Positions 7,979 through 14,520 of a DNA stretch of 15,230 nucleotides are shown here, piece by piece. The DNA comes from Mycobacterium sp. (lineage in GTDB: Bacteria > Actinomycetota > Actinomycetes > Mycobacteriales > Mycobacteriaceae). Made by a program: the position numbers and the translations under genes. Where the stretch lies: positions 1-15,230 of the forward strand of contig JAOPWF010000600.1 of assembly GCA_025965815.1 (NCBI GenBank). The letters are read 5' to 3'. The stretch's first letter is position 1, and each line of letters begins with the position of its first letter. The notes beneath the pieces are model-generated. The model searched no databases. It had not been told where the DNA came from and was given only the letters and a program-made list of their open reading frames with translations.

Positions 7979-8031
7979 TTCCAAGGGGCCTCGTGGGCAG
8001 CTCAAGCGCTATTCGTTTCGGCGGGCTGACA

Positions 8032-8109
8032 GGTAGCGGGGACAGGATTCGAACCTCCGACCTCCGGGTTATGAGCTAACCGGTCCCCGTATCGCTTCGC
8101 CTCGCGGGT
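8032..8109 (-). repeat. Degenerate tRNA-fMet 3' half plus flank, copy 2 (att-like remnant)
   Basis: On the minus strand this shows CTCATAACCCGGAGGTCGG, the T loop GTTCGAATCCTG and the acceptor CCCCGCTACC, without the CCA. The bases on the far side of the anticodon (about 8080-8109) are not tRNA-fMet but match the same place in copy 3: 8034-8109 aligns without gaps to 14224-14299 with 63 of 76 identical by my count. A shared non-tRNA flank suggests both descend from the attachment region of related integrated elements. It begins 53 bases after the cutinase stop. Confidence 0.7.
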
Positions 8110-8193
8110 CTCAAACCTGCAGTTCACGACCAATCGCCCGGCGCGGCCGTTGCTCCGCGAACCACGCCATCTCGGCAGTTGCGCCGCGTTCCA

Positions 8194-9581
8194 TTAACGA
8201 ATCCGTTCACAACCTCGACGAAGTGAGGCTGGGTTCAGGCCTGCCTGAGCGCGTGCACCGCGCTGAGGGAGCCGGAGCCACCGAGTTTGCATGAGTCGGC
8301 CACCGTCCCTCCGTCGACACGCGGCTATCTTTCCGGCCGTCGTCGCGCACCCCAGCCAGGCAATCCCAGCGCAATGCCGGTGGTACCGCGAGGACAGCAG
8401 GAAGCCGTCGCCTCCCACCTCCTCCATCGCCTCGCCCATCTTCGCCGCCACGGTGTCCGGCGAGCCGACGAAGGCCAGGCCGGCATGGGTGTCGACGCTG
8501 GCGATGGCCTCGCGCAGCGTCTTGCCGCGGGAACCTTCGATGAAGGTGCGCAGCGTGCTCGTCTCGCCGTTGCCCCACACGTCCGGAACCTCCTTGTCGA
8601 GGTCGAACGTGGAGAAGTCGAAGTCGCCGCCAGAGCTGTAGCTTAGGCCCCACAGGGCCTTCTCGATCGCGTGATCGCTCCAACGCGCGGCCTGCATGTC
8701 CTCCTCGCGGGCCCGCGGGACGCGGTCGGTGTCGCCGAGGATCGGGTCGATGAGGAAGAGGATCTTCAGCGTGCTCGGGTCGCGTCCGTACTCCTTCATT
8801 CGGCGGTGCATGTCGTGCCGGAACGCCTTCATCTGCACGACGCTGGTGCCGTGCGCGAGCATCGACTCCGCGTACTTTGCGGCGAGATCATGCCCGGCCG
8901 GCGAAGCACCCGCCTGCACGATGACCGGTCGGCGCTGCGGGCCGGGGATGGTGTTGAGCGGGCCGCGGGTCCGGAAGTACTTCCCCTCGAAGTCGACGGT
9001 GTGCACCTTGGTGTGATCGGCGTAGCGCGGGGGGTCTCCTCGTCCACGAGGACAGCGCCCTCCTCCCATGAGTCCCACAGCGCACCAACGGCTTCCATCC
9101 ACTCCCTGGCCATCTCGTACCGCTCGCTGTGCAGCATCAGCGCGTCGTAGCCGTACTGCTGCGCCGCGCGCGTCGAGCTCCCGGTGACCACGTTCAGCCC
9201 GACCCGCCCATCGGTCAGGTGGTCGAGGGTGGTCATCGTCCGAGCCGCCATGAACGGGTGGTAGAAACTCGTCGATAGCGTGACGGCGATGCCGATGTGC
9301 TTCGTGCGCTGCGTCAGCAGCGGGACCAGCGGGACGGGATCGCACTTCGGCGCCAGCAGCCCGTACTTGAGCGTGGTCTCCGTAGAGCGGCCGTAGGCGT
9401 CCTCGACCATGCTCGTGTCCTCGACCAACAGGTAGTCAAAGCGGGCGCGTTCCAGCGACGCGGCCAGGTCGACGAACAGGTCGCCCTTCATCCAATCGTG
9501 CCCAGTGTCGCCCGCCCACGGATCCAGCGCCCAGGTTTGCACGCTGAAACCACTGCCTATGAACCAACCCAGATGAAACAT
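8194..9581 (-). pseudogene. Frameshifted LLM-class FMN-dependent monooxygenase (NtaA/DmoA-like)
   Basis: Two frames together give a luciferase-like flavin monooxygenase of the nitrilotriacetate/dimethylsulfide monooxygenase A family. The first frame starts at ATG 9581, after GAGGGAGG 5 bases upstream, with MFHLGWFIGSGF, GDLFVDLAASLERARFDYLLVED, HPFMAARTMTTLDHLTDGRVGLNVVTG and AAQQYGYD, then VDEET. The second frame resumes at about 9028 with PRYADHTKVHTVDFEGKYF, NTIPGPQRRPVIVQAGAS, AGLAFVGSPDTVAAKMGE and GGDGFLL. The break falls in a run of six G (9029-9034), and one more base there would restore one frame of about 430-460 residues, the family size. The last 50 or so codons to the stop at 8194 do not look like the family C-terminus, so a second lesion or rearrangement is likely. 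The family normally works with a separate flavin reductase, which is not present here. A sequencing error in the homopolymer is possible. Confidence 0.8.
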
Positions 9582-9587
9582 CCGCAC

Positions 9588-10111
9588 CTCCCTCAGGTGT
9601 GACCAACTTGGCTCGTGGTTGTTTCAAGTGACTGGGCGAACGATTCCGTCCGCATTACGCTGCCTGAGTCGGCCCGGACGAGGAACCGCCACGAATATGA
9701 GAAGCGCCTCGGCCGGACTTATCCTGCTGCGAAGGGGGGAGGTGACACGGCGATAGCAGCGTCCATCAACGTTGGAATCGGCGTGCGAACCACAGACGCC
9801 GACCGCCGCTTCTGTTCCCAAATCCGTTCCCAACACACCGCCCGGCAACTGCTAGCCGAGCAGTTCTTGGGTAAACATCTCGACAGCCAGTTGTGCGTCA
9901 GCCGCGGCAGTTTCGAAGTAATGTCGGGATGGTCCACGGTGATCCGGTCCGCGTGCGCTGCTGTACCCGGTAAACCCGTCGGATTTCGTCGATGCAGGAC
10001 CTAGCCCCTCCCTCGGCGGCACCTGGTCGCCCGGTTCGTTTGGTGCGCTGCAGGATTCGAGATCCGAGACGGATGTTGCGGCGGTTGGCCTATTGAACGG
10101 GGCTGCTCTTA
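9588..10111. other. 524-base stretch without a convincing gene
   Basis: Open frames here have no family likeness and conflict on both strands. Two GTTCCCAA direct repeats lie at 9814-9821 and 9826-9833. On the minus strand a frame without an ATG runs from about 10002 to the stop at 9852-9854 and ends YFETAAADAQLAVEMFTQELLG-like, which could be the tail of a lost gene. I do not recognise it. Confidence 0.4.
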
Positions 10112-10507
10112 TCAGATGTCGATGACGCGGACGAGTTTCTCGAGTCCGGTGAAGTCATCGCCGTTTCGAGTGTACAGATCGAGGTGATTGGCGTGTGCGG
10201 TCGCGGCGATCAGCAGGTCTGCGAATCGGCTCCGCGGCGTCCTTCCTTCGCCGACTACGGCGGCAACGACAAGTCCGTAGCTCCGCGCTGTGGCTGCGTC
10301 GAATTGGATCGGTTCCAGTGTTGACTCAACTTCCTGCAGCCGAGCCTGCCGCTTCGCGGCTTCCATCGGGTTGGTGGCAAGGTGTGGTCCGGCCGCCAGT
10401 TCAGCCGCGCTGATCGCCGATATCGCCATCTGATCGGGCAGCGCGGCGATCACGGCCGGGTCGTGCCAGTCGACGACCACGGACGTATCGAGAAGACCAG
10501 ACGTCAC
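10112..10507 (-). CDS. VapC-type PIN-domain toxin (ribonuclease)
   Basis: This 131-residue PIN-domain endoribonuclease is the toxin of a VapBC-type pair. The acidic active-site residues are visible: Asp7 in LLDTSVVVDW, Glu36 in SAAELAAG, Asp97 in FADLLIAATA and Asp117/Asp118 in NGDDF. The length is typical. It begins with GTG at 10507, one base after the antitoxin stop, so the two genes are translationally coupled with the antitoxin first. Toxins of this family cut tRNA or rRNA, and the target of this one cannot be told. It lies between tRNA-like copies 2 and 3 and may stabilise that accessory segment, which is inference. Confidence 0.94.
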   Translation of the reverse strand: MTSGLLDTSVVVDWHDPAVIAALPDQMAISAISAAELAAGPHLATNPMEAAKRQARLQEVESTLEPIQFDAATARSYGLVVAAVVGEGRTPRSRFADLLIAATAHANHLDLYTRNGDDFTGLEKLVRVIDI

Positions 10508-10508
10508 T

Positions 10509-10757
10509 TCACAGTCCTTGGTCGATTAGCCGGTCGAGGTCGGCGCGGAACTGATGATGGTCGATGCGCACGCCGGTTGCCGCCAGCGCCGCGACTTCGT
10601 CGCGGGAGATGAACGTGCGGCGACCGGCTCGAATCGGGCGGACCTCGGCCACCGGTTCACCGTTACGGGTGACTACGAAGGTTTCACCCGCCGTTACTGC
10701 TTCAATCACCTTCGCGTTCTCATTGCGCAGCTCACGCTGCGCGATAATCTTGGCCAT
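10509..10757 (-). CDS. Antitoxin of the Phd/YefM type paired with VapC
   Basis: This 82-residue antitoxin begins MAKIIAQRELRNENAKVIEAV, the usual Phd/YefM opening, followed by the strand pair ETFVVTRNGEPVAEVRPI. The C-terminal part (about 49-82, ISRDEVAALAATGVRIDHHQF) should bind and block the PIN toxin. The start at ATG 10757 follows from the family N-terminus; an in-frame extension to 10940 runs through remnant sequence and is rejected. GGAG is only 3 bases before the ATG, and a TACAAT box 7 bases upstream makes a leaderless transcript plausible. An inverted repeat over that box is the likely autoregulatory operator. It ends one base before the toxin start. Confidence 0.92.
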   Translation of the reverse strand: MAKIIAQRELRNENAKVIEAVTAGETFVVTRNGEPVAEVRPIRAGRRTFISRDEVAALAATGVRIDHHQFRADLDRLIDQGL

Positions 10758-10763
10758 CGCTCC

Positions 10764-10794
10764 ATTGTAGCAAGAAGTGCTACAGTCAGCTACA
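10764..10794 (-). promoter_or_regulatory. Promoter and operator of the vapBC-type operon
   Basis: TGTAGCA (10766-10772) and TGCTACA (10778-10784) form a perfect inverted repeat with a 5-base centre. A third half-site GCTACA at 10789-10794 lies 10 bases further, one helical turn. On the minus strand the sequence TACAAT (10769-10764) matches the mycobacterial TAnnnT -10 pattern and is placed so that transcription would begin at or next to the A of ATG 10757. The operator covers the -10 box, which fits repression by the toxin-antitoxin complex. Confidence 0.6.
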
Positions 10795-10820
10795 AGCGTC
10801 CGAGATGGCCGACAGCGTGC

Positions 10821-10971
10821 GCCCGGGCCTACGCCCATCGGATGCGAGCCAGTCACGTGCCAGATCGCGTATTCCTCGATCCTTGACGCGAGCGTTGCTT
10901 GATCCCGAGCCAAAGGCGTCCGCCGTCTGACGGTACGCATTCGCGTTCAGATGCTCGCCACTCACGACCAC
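10821..10971 (-). pseudogene. Remnant of a SnoaL/NTF2-like gene, frameshifted and truncated
   Basis: From GTG 10971 the minus strand reads LNANAYRQTADAFGSG, then in the next frame DQATLASRIEEYAIWHVTGSHPMG. Joined, these match the start of SnoaL-like polyketide cyclase/NTF2-fold proteins, where Y-x-x-x-A-D-A-F-x-x-G-D and W-H-V-x-G-x-H-P-M are typical. One missing base near 10915 (GGCTCGGGATCAAG) explains the break. Likeness stops after about 45 residues of an expected 120-130, just upstream of the antitoxin promoter, so the 3' part has been lost. Confidence 0.5.
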
Positions 10972-11448
10972 ACTCCAAGTCTCTGGGCGCTGCCGACATC
11001 GACGCTGAAGCTCGGCCGCGGCCGATGAACGAATTCCATAGGATCGAATACGAACGGTTACCGGTCAGGTCCTCTGTTTTCCTCTGATGAATGAGCACCC
11101 TCGGCTGTGGGCGTCTGGTCTCAGTACTGCTGGCATATTTCGCAGATGATCTGGCACCCTATGGATTTCGTAATTTTGGTCTCACTCAAGCCGGCACAAC
11201 TATCCTCGAGGTCGCCGACTCGGCGCGTTGACAAGGAATATCCACCGCCACGACAACACGATCAGCAAACCGCTGACCTGTTGACCGGACGACGCGGCGA
11301 CGGCGGCCAGGCCACTCAGCTGCCGACGACGACGGTGTGTCGGCCGCACGGAAAGGATGGTGCACCAATAGCGGGATCTGTCATGGCGCCAAGTCTGGCG
11401 AGATTGCCGGTCGGGCCTCCTTGTCCACGGGATACGCTCAGTCGGGCT
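10972..11448. other. 477-base stretch without a recognised gene
   Basis: This lies between the SnoaL-like remnant and the DUF2293 gene. An in-frame upstream extension of the DUF2293 gene covers 11107-11448 but has no family likeness and no ribosome site. No repeat or clear promoter stands out, although the promoter of the rightward gene must lie here. Confidence 0.4.
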
Positions 11449-12492
11449 ATGACACGGCAGAATCTCGAGCAGCGAGTCACGCGAGCAGCCGAGGCGGCGC
11501 TCGCCGAACAGCGGTTCGTCAGTGCGGTCGACGTGCTGCTCGGCCTGGGCTGGCTGGCGCCGTCGCACCTCGACAGGTGGCGGCAGGGCAGGGTCGAGTC
11601 GCTCGAGGGCGTCGTGCAGGCCAACCTGAGCAAGGTCACGGTGGCGATGGCGGCGTTTCGGCGCTGGGCGCGCGACCGGGGGCTCAACCCGTCGGAGACC
11701 GATTACGTCGCCCACACCCGCGACCGCAGCCAGCTACGGTTCAGCGTCAGCGGGGATGCCGCCATCGAGCGCGCTTACCGGACGCACTGGGTGTCTCCGG
11801 ACCTGTCTCAGCGCGCGGTCGAGCGGCAGAGCCGACCGCCGGATCTCGTCGTGATCGCGCCGGTCAAAGATTGGACGTGCACGTCGTGTGGTGACACCGG
11901 CGACCTCCTGTTCATGCAGGACGCCGGCCCGCTGTGCCTGGACTGCTCCGACCTCGGGCATCTCATCTTCCTGCCTTCCGGTGATGCGGCGCTGACCCGG
12001 CGCGCGAAGAAGGCCAGCCGGCTCTCTGCGGTGGTTGTGCGGTGGAGCCGATCGCGCCAGCGCTATGAGCGCCAGGGCATCCTGGCCGAGGCCGAGGCGA
12101 TCGAGCGTGCCGAAAGCGAGTGCCTCTCCGACGCCGAGGTGCGGGCTCGCCGCAGGGAGCGGGACCAAGCGAGACGAGCCGACGAGGACGTGCGCTTGGC
12201 GGCCGAGCTTGCCGCCTCGATCCGTACGCTGTTCCCGGGCTGCCCCGTCGGCCGGGCCGAGGCGATCGCGCGTCATGCGGCGACGCGCGGCAGCGGCCGG
12301 ATCGGACGTCGCGCGGCCGGGCGGGTCCTTGATCCCGACGCCGTCCGGCTCGCCGTTGCGGCGTCAGTACGGCACGTCGACACCGGCTACGACGAGTTCT
12401 TGATGTCGGGCGTCGACCGGGAAACGGCTCGACGCCAGGTACGCGAGCGTGTCGAGGACGTGCTAAGCGGCTGGCGCGCGACCACCCGATAG
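11449..12492 (+). CDS. DUF2293 domain protein with zinc-ribbon-like cysteines
   Basis: This 347-residue protein of unknown function is recognisable by its C-terminal DUF2293 region (about 255-345, with LFPGCPVGRAEAIARHAATRG, SGRIGRRAAGR, VRHVDTGYDE and LMSGVDRETAR). Two CxxC pairs at 144-147 (CTSC) and 163-166 (CLDC), about 16 residues apart, look like a zinc ribbon. They are followed by LGHLIFLPSGDAALTRRAKK and a basic, probably coiled segment at 185-250. The start is taken as ATG 11449 (MTRQNLEQRV), because the 114 residues upstream in frame show no conservation; there is no strong Shine-Dalgarno site. The charged, Arg-rich make-up and the ribbon suggest nucleic-acid binding, which is inference. 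It is monocistronic between two toxin-antitoxin loci inside the interval bounded by tRNA-like copies 2 and 3. Confidence 0.85.
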   Translation: MTRQNLEQRVTRAAEAALAEQRFVSAVDVLLGLGWLAPSHLDRWRQGRVESLEGVVQANLSKVTVAMAAFRRWARDRGLNPSETDYVAHTRDRSQLRFSVSGDAAIERAYRTHWVSPDLSQRAVERQSRPPDLVVIAPVKDWTCTSCGDTGDLLFMQDAGPLCLDCSDLGHLIFLPSGDAALTRRAKKASRLSAVVVRWSRSRQRYERQGILAEAEAIERAESECLSDAEVRARRRERDQARRADEDVRLAAELAASIRTLFPGCPVGRAEAIARHAATRGSGRIGRRAAGRVLDPDAVRLAVAASVRHVDTGYDEFLMSGVDRETARRQVRERVEDVLSGWRATTR

Positions 12493-12534
12493 CCGTTGCG
12501 AAGGCCTGGTCCCTGGGGATGGAAAGCTGACCGG

Positions 12535-12618
12535 ATGGGTCGATCGAATTGCGCGACGCTGGGTGGCTTGATCGCCGAGGCGACCCTCGACTGCTACAAC
12601 GACAACGACGCCGCATCA
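12535..12618 (+). pseudogene. Possible 5' fragment of a small conserved actinobacterial gene
   Basis: From ATG 12535 the frame reads MGRSNCATLGGLIAEATLDCYNDND. This recalls the start of a family annotated as calcium-binding proteins in mycobacteria, where [LI]I-x-x-A-T-V-D-C-Y-[ND]-x-x-E is characteristic. After about 28 codons the likeness ends, and the frame continues with unrelated sequence that runs antisense into the RES gene. It is probably a truncated remnant, and the family assignment is from memory only. Confidence 0.35.
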
Positions 12619-12706
12619 GCCCCGCCGCAGCGGCCCTGGCGCGGGCAGCGCTTCGTCGCGTGCGCGGGGGCTGACGAGTCAGCGGCATTCGCGCTTGTGC
12701 GTCAGC

Positions 12707-13309
12707 TCACCACCGCGTCGCGAAGGGATCATCGAAAAGGTAATAATTGCCCGTCTTTTTCCACTGCCCAAGCGCGCTGTGATCAGTTCCGAACCAGCGG
12801 ACGTGGCCGGCCGTCTCTGCGGCAATACGCGCGCCGTCAGTCAGATGTCCTGTCGGAATCTCTTCGGGCGCAAGCGGTTGCCAGAGGAACGGATGCAGGA
12901 CGCGTGCGCCGAACAGGATCAAATTTTGCGTCCCGGGCAGTGCGGCTGACGGCACCACCATCGCGCTCGCGCCGCTGGCTCGCAGTTCATCGGCAAGCGC
13001 CTGTGTAGGGGCGTAGTCGTCGCCGACTAGTTCGTCCGGCGTGCAGCCGTAGGTGGCGCACTCGTCGAAATCGACTCGCGTGACGTCACTGACATCAATC
13101 ACCGCTGTCCAGAGGTTCAAGATCACCTCGTCGGGATCCCCGCTTGGGCCGACATTGTGCCGAAGCATCTCGGCTGCCGGGCCCAGTGGGTGAAGACACA
13201 AGTACTGAACCGTGTCCTGCGTGGCGCGGTTGAATCGACCCGATCGGGAGCTGGGAAACGCCCACCATGGTGAGTCATAGGCGGCGTGTCGAAATGCCGT
13301 GAATTTCAT
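12707..13309 (-). CDS. RES-domain toxin (NAD-degrading type)
   Basis: This 200-residue protein has a RES domain, the toxin fold of Xre-RES modules. Characterised members such as M. tuberculosis MbcT and Pseudomonas Res break down NAD. Candidate signature residues are Arg7 (FRHAAYDSPWW), Glu47 (GPAAEMLRH) and Ser121 (VVPSAALPG), with the block SGASAMVVPSAALPGTQNL typical of the family C-terminal half. The first conserved Arg lies only seven residues from the start, so the N-terminus is short. The start ATG overlaps the antitoxin stop by 4 bases (ATGA), giving coupled translation with the antitoxin first. After the domain, about 60 residues continue to a C-terminus rich in aromatics. Activity is inferred from the family. 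Confidence 0.88.
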   Translation of the reverse strand: MKFTAFRHAAYDSPWWAFPSSRSGRFNRATQDTVQYLCLHPLGPAAEMLRHNVGPSGDPDEVILNLWTAVIDVSDVTRVDFDECATYGCTPDELVGDDYAPTQALADELRASGASAMVVPSAALPGTQNLILFGARVLHPFLWQPLAPEEIPTGHLTDGARIAAETAGHVRWFGTDHSALGQWKKTGNYYLFDDPFATRW

Positions 13310-13977
13310 CCGGTCGTGGCACGCACCGCAGTAGCCGCGCCGAAAAGCTCCGGATAGCAGAGGGGGTCGTCGAGTAACTCGATCGGGCGACTCTTCAGCA
13401 CTGGATGCTCCCGGTCGAACCAGGCCATAACACCCGGACCGGTGAACGAGTGACGCAACTGATTCACGACATTGCCAACCGCTCGAATCCGAGCGGCGTC
13501 ATCCGCGGCTGGCTCGGCACCACCGGGAGCGAGCCAGCGCTGCAATTGGCGAACCGAAATGCCGAGTAATTCGGCCAAAGTCTTCTGCGGAACACCCACG
13601 GCGTCAGCGGTTTTGATCAGGACATCGCGGACCGGCGCACCATCGTCGTATGGACGGCTCTCCACAATGTCGCGCAATGCATGACGGAACTGCTCAAGTG
13701 CAACGCGAACATCGCGCCGCTGTTGTTCACCGTCGTCGTGACGAAGCGCTTTCTCCGCACGAAACGCTGCGGCCCACAACGTCGTTGTCAGATACGGGTC
13801 GGCCTCCAGCCGCAGCGGCGTCGCCGCGCCCAGCGTCGCCTCGAAACTGTCGATGAGCTGTGCCACCGCGCTCGGCACGGTTGCGGATCGCTGCAACAGT
13901 TTGGTGGCGTCATTCACCCGAGCAAGCAGGGCCTCAAGCTCAGGCTGTGTCGTAGTCACGTCATCATCATACGACAT
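13306..13977 (-). CDS. Xre/MbcA/ParS-type antitoxin of the RES pair
   Basis: This 223-residue antitoxin has an Xre-like helix-turn-helix at about 128-148 (GVPQKTLAELLGISVRQLQRW). A C-terminal MbcA/ParS toxin-binding segment follows at about 173-206, with RHSFTGPGVMAWFDREHP and the LLDDP signature. The C-terminus should insert into the RES active site. About 120 residues precede the HTH, making it longer than MbcA (about 113 residues) and similar in size to the three-domain ParS type. I chose ATG 13977 (MSYDDDV); a longer frame to 14067 lacks support and GTG 13959 is possible. TGTCGTA (13948-13954) and TACGACA (13970-13976) form an inverted repeat with a 15-base gap over the start, a candidate autoregulatory site. 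Its stop overlaps the toxin start. Confidence 0.88.
   Translation of the reverse strand: MSYDDDVTTTQPELEALLARVNDATKLLQRSATVPSAVAQLIDSFEATLGAATPLRLEADPYLTTTLWAAAFRAEKALRHDDGEQQRRDVRVALEQFRHALRDIVESRPYDDGAPVRDVLIKTADAVGVPQKTLAELLGISVRQLQRWLAPGGAEPAADDAARIRAVGNVVNQLRHSFTGPGVMAWFDREHPVLKSRPIELLDDPLCYPELFGAATAVRATTG
13948..13976. promoter_or_regulatory. Inverted repeat at the antitoxin start, candidate operator
   Basis: Arms TGTCGTA and TACGACA are perfect 7-base inverts with centres 22 bases apart, about two helical turns. They straddle the first codons of the antitoxin as called. If transcription is leaderless or starts lower, this would be a natural place for autorepression. No regulator footprint is known. 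Confidence 0.3.
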
Positions 13978-14142
13978 AAGTACGCCGGGCACGGATGCGC
14001 GCGGCGAGGCCGGAGCAGCACTTGTGTCGATGCTGGTTGCGGTGGAACAGCGATACCGCGACCACAAGGGACGATGACCCAGCGATCACACGCCTAACGG
14101 CCCACTCTTACGGCCTACGAATCATCGACGCCAGCAGTCGCT

Positions 14143-14161
14143 CGTTCACAAGCGTTCACAA
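14143..14161 (-). repeat. Tandem CGTTCACAA motifs, possible integrase arm-type sites
   Basis: CGTTCACAA occurs at 14143-14151 and again at 14153-14161, exactly 10 bases apart (TTGTGAACG on the minus strand). Similar GTTCAC motifs with AATCCGTTCAC occur at 6738 and 8200 near copies 1 and 2. Short direct repeats beside an att core are what tyrosine integrases bind, and this role is inferred. Confidence 0.4.
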
Positions 14162-14169
14162 AACGAACC

Positions 14170-14193
14170 GGCCGCCAGCTGATGCTGGCGGCC
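14170..14193. terminator. Terminator-like hairpin next to tRNA-like copy 3
   Basis: GGCCGCCAGC and GCTGGCGGCC form a perfect 10-base stem around TGAT, followed by GTTT on the plus strand and GGTTCGTTTT on the minus strand. Its place between the GTGAACG motifs and the tRNA-like 3' end mirrors the arrangement at copy 1. Confidence 0.6.
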
Positions 14194-14221
14194 GTTTGGC
14201 CTGGTCAGAGCCACTTTCTTT

Positions 14222-14299
14222 AGTAGCGGGGATAAGATTCGAACCTGCGACCTCTGGGTTATCAGAGAGCCGGTCCCAGTTTCGCGTTGCCTCGCGCGT
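14222..14299 (-). repeat. Degenerate tRNA-fMet 3' half plus flank, copy 3 (att-like remnant)
   Basis: On the minus strand this reads ATAACCCAGAGGTCGCAGGTTCGAAT-like sequence and CCCCGCTACTA. It is the closest of the three to the tRNA-fMet T arm, but the anticodon region has changed (CTGATAA instead of CTCATAA), the T-arm stem pair is altered (CTTAT), and the end is CTA instead of CCA. The far flank to 14299 matches copy 2. No tRNA 5' half is present, so it is not a functional tRNA. Confidence 0.7.
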
Positions 14300-14360
14300 A
14301 CGCCGGCCACGCCGCCGGTGATGCAAACCCGGCCGCCGGAAGCCCAGGTGCCTCCGGCAG

Positions 14361-14471
14361 TGCACCACCAGCTTCGTCTTCGTCGACGACGTCGGCAACA
14401 CCTACGTCGGCCAGGCCGCCCATTGCGCGGGTACCGGCGAATCGACACCGGACGGCACGCAACGTCAATAG
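14361..14471 (+). pseudogene. Remnant of a chymotrypsin-like serine protease (His box only)
   Basis: A 36-codon frame ending at TAG 14469-14471 reads CTTSFVFVDDVGNTYVGQAAHCAGTG. This matches the stretch around the catalytic His (AAHC) of actinobacterial secreted S1-family proteases, in which Cys-Thr-x-x-FVF and YVGQAAHC are typical. There is no start codon, signal peptide, Asp or Ser box. It is bounded by tRNA-like copy 3 on one side and the oxidase genes on the other, so it is a decayed fragment. Confidence 0.6.
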
Positions 14472-14520
14472 TCCTGCGAGAGAGCGGCTTTCGTTTCCCC
14501 GGCCGAGCGGCTACCGCCGC

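Larger units (their letters stand above)
13978..14520. other. Gene-poor junction after the Xre-RES locus
   Basis: This 543-base junction holds no intact gene. In order it contains tandem CGTTCACAA motifs, a strong hairpin, tRNA-like copy 3, and a 36-codon protease remnant. The oxidase gene then begins on the minus strand. Confidence 0.6.

Noticed and set aside
9852..10002. Minus-strand open stretch ending in a helix-like AVEMFTQELLG tail
   Set aside because: It has no start codon and I recognise no family; it may be a gene tail but cannot be supported.
9615..10004. 129-codon plus-strand frame in the gene-free stretch
   Set aside because: No family likeness, no ribosome site, and competing frames on the other strand; not supported as a gene.
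10758..10940. Upstream extension of the antitoxin
   Set aside because: It runs through the SnoaL-like remnant and the operator; the antitoxin family starts at MAKIIAQREL.
11107..11448. 114-residue N-terminal extension of the DUF2293 protein
   Set aside because: No conserved features and no ribosome site; MTRQNLEQRV fits as the natural start.
6637..14520. CRISPR array or integrase gene
   Set aside because: No regularly spaced repeats with spacers are visible, and no tyrosine or serine recombinase motifs could be found in any frame of the accessory zone.
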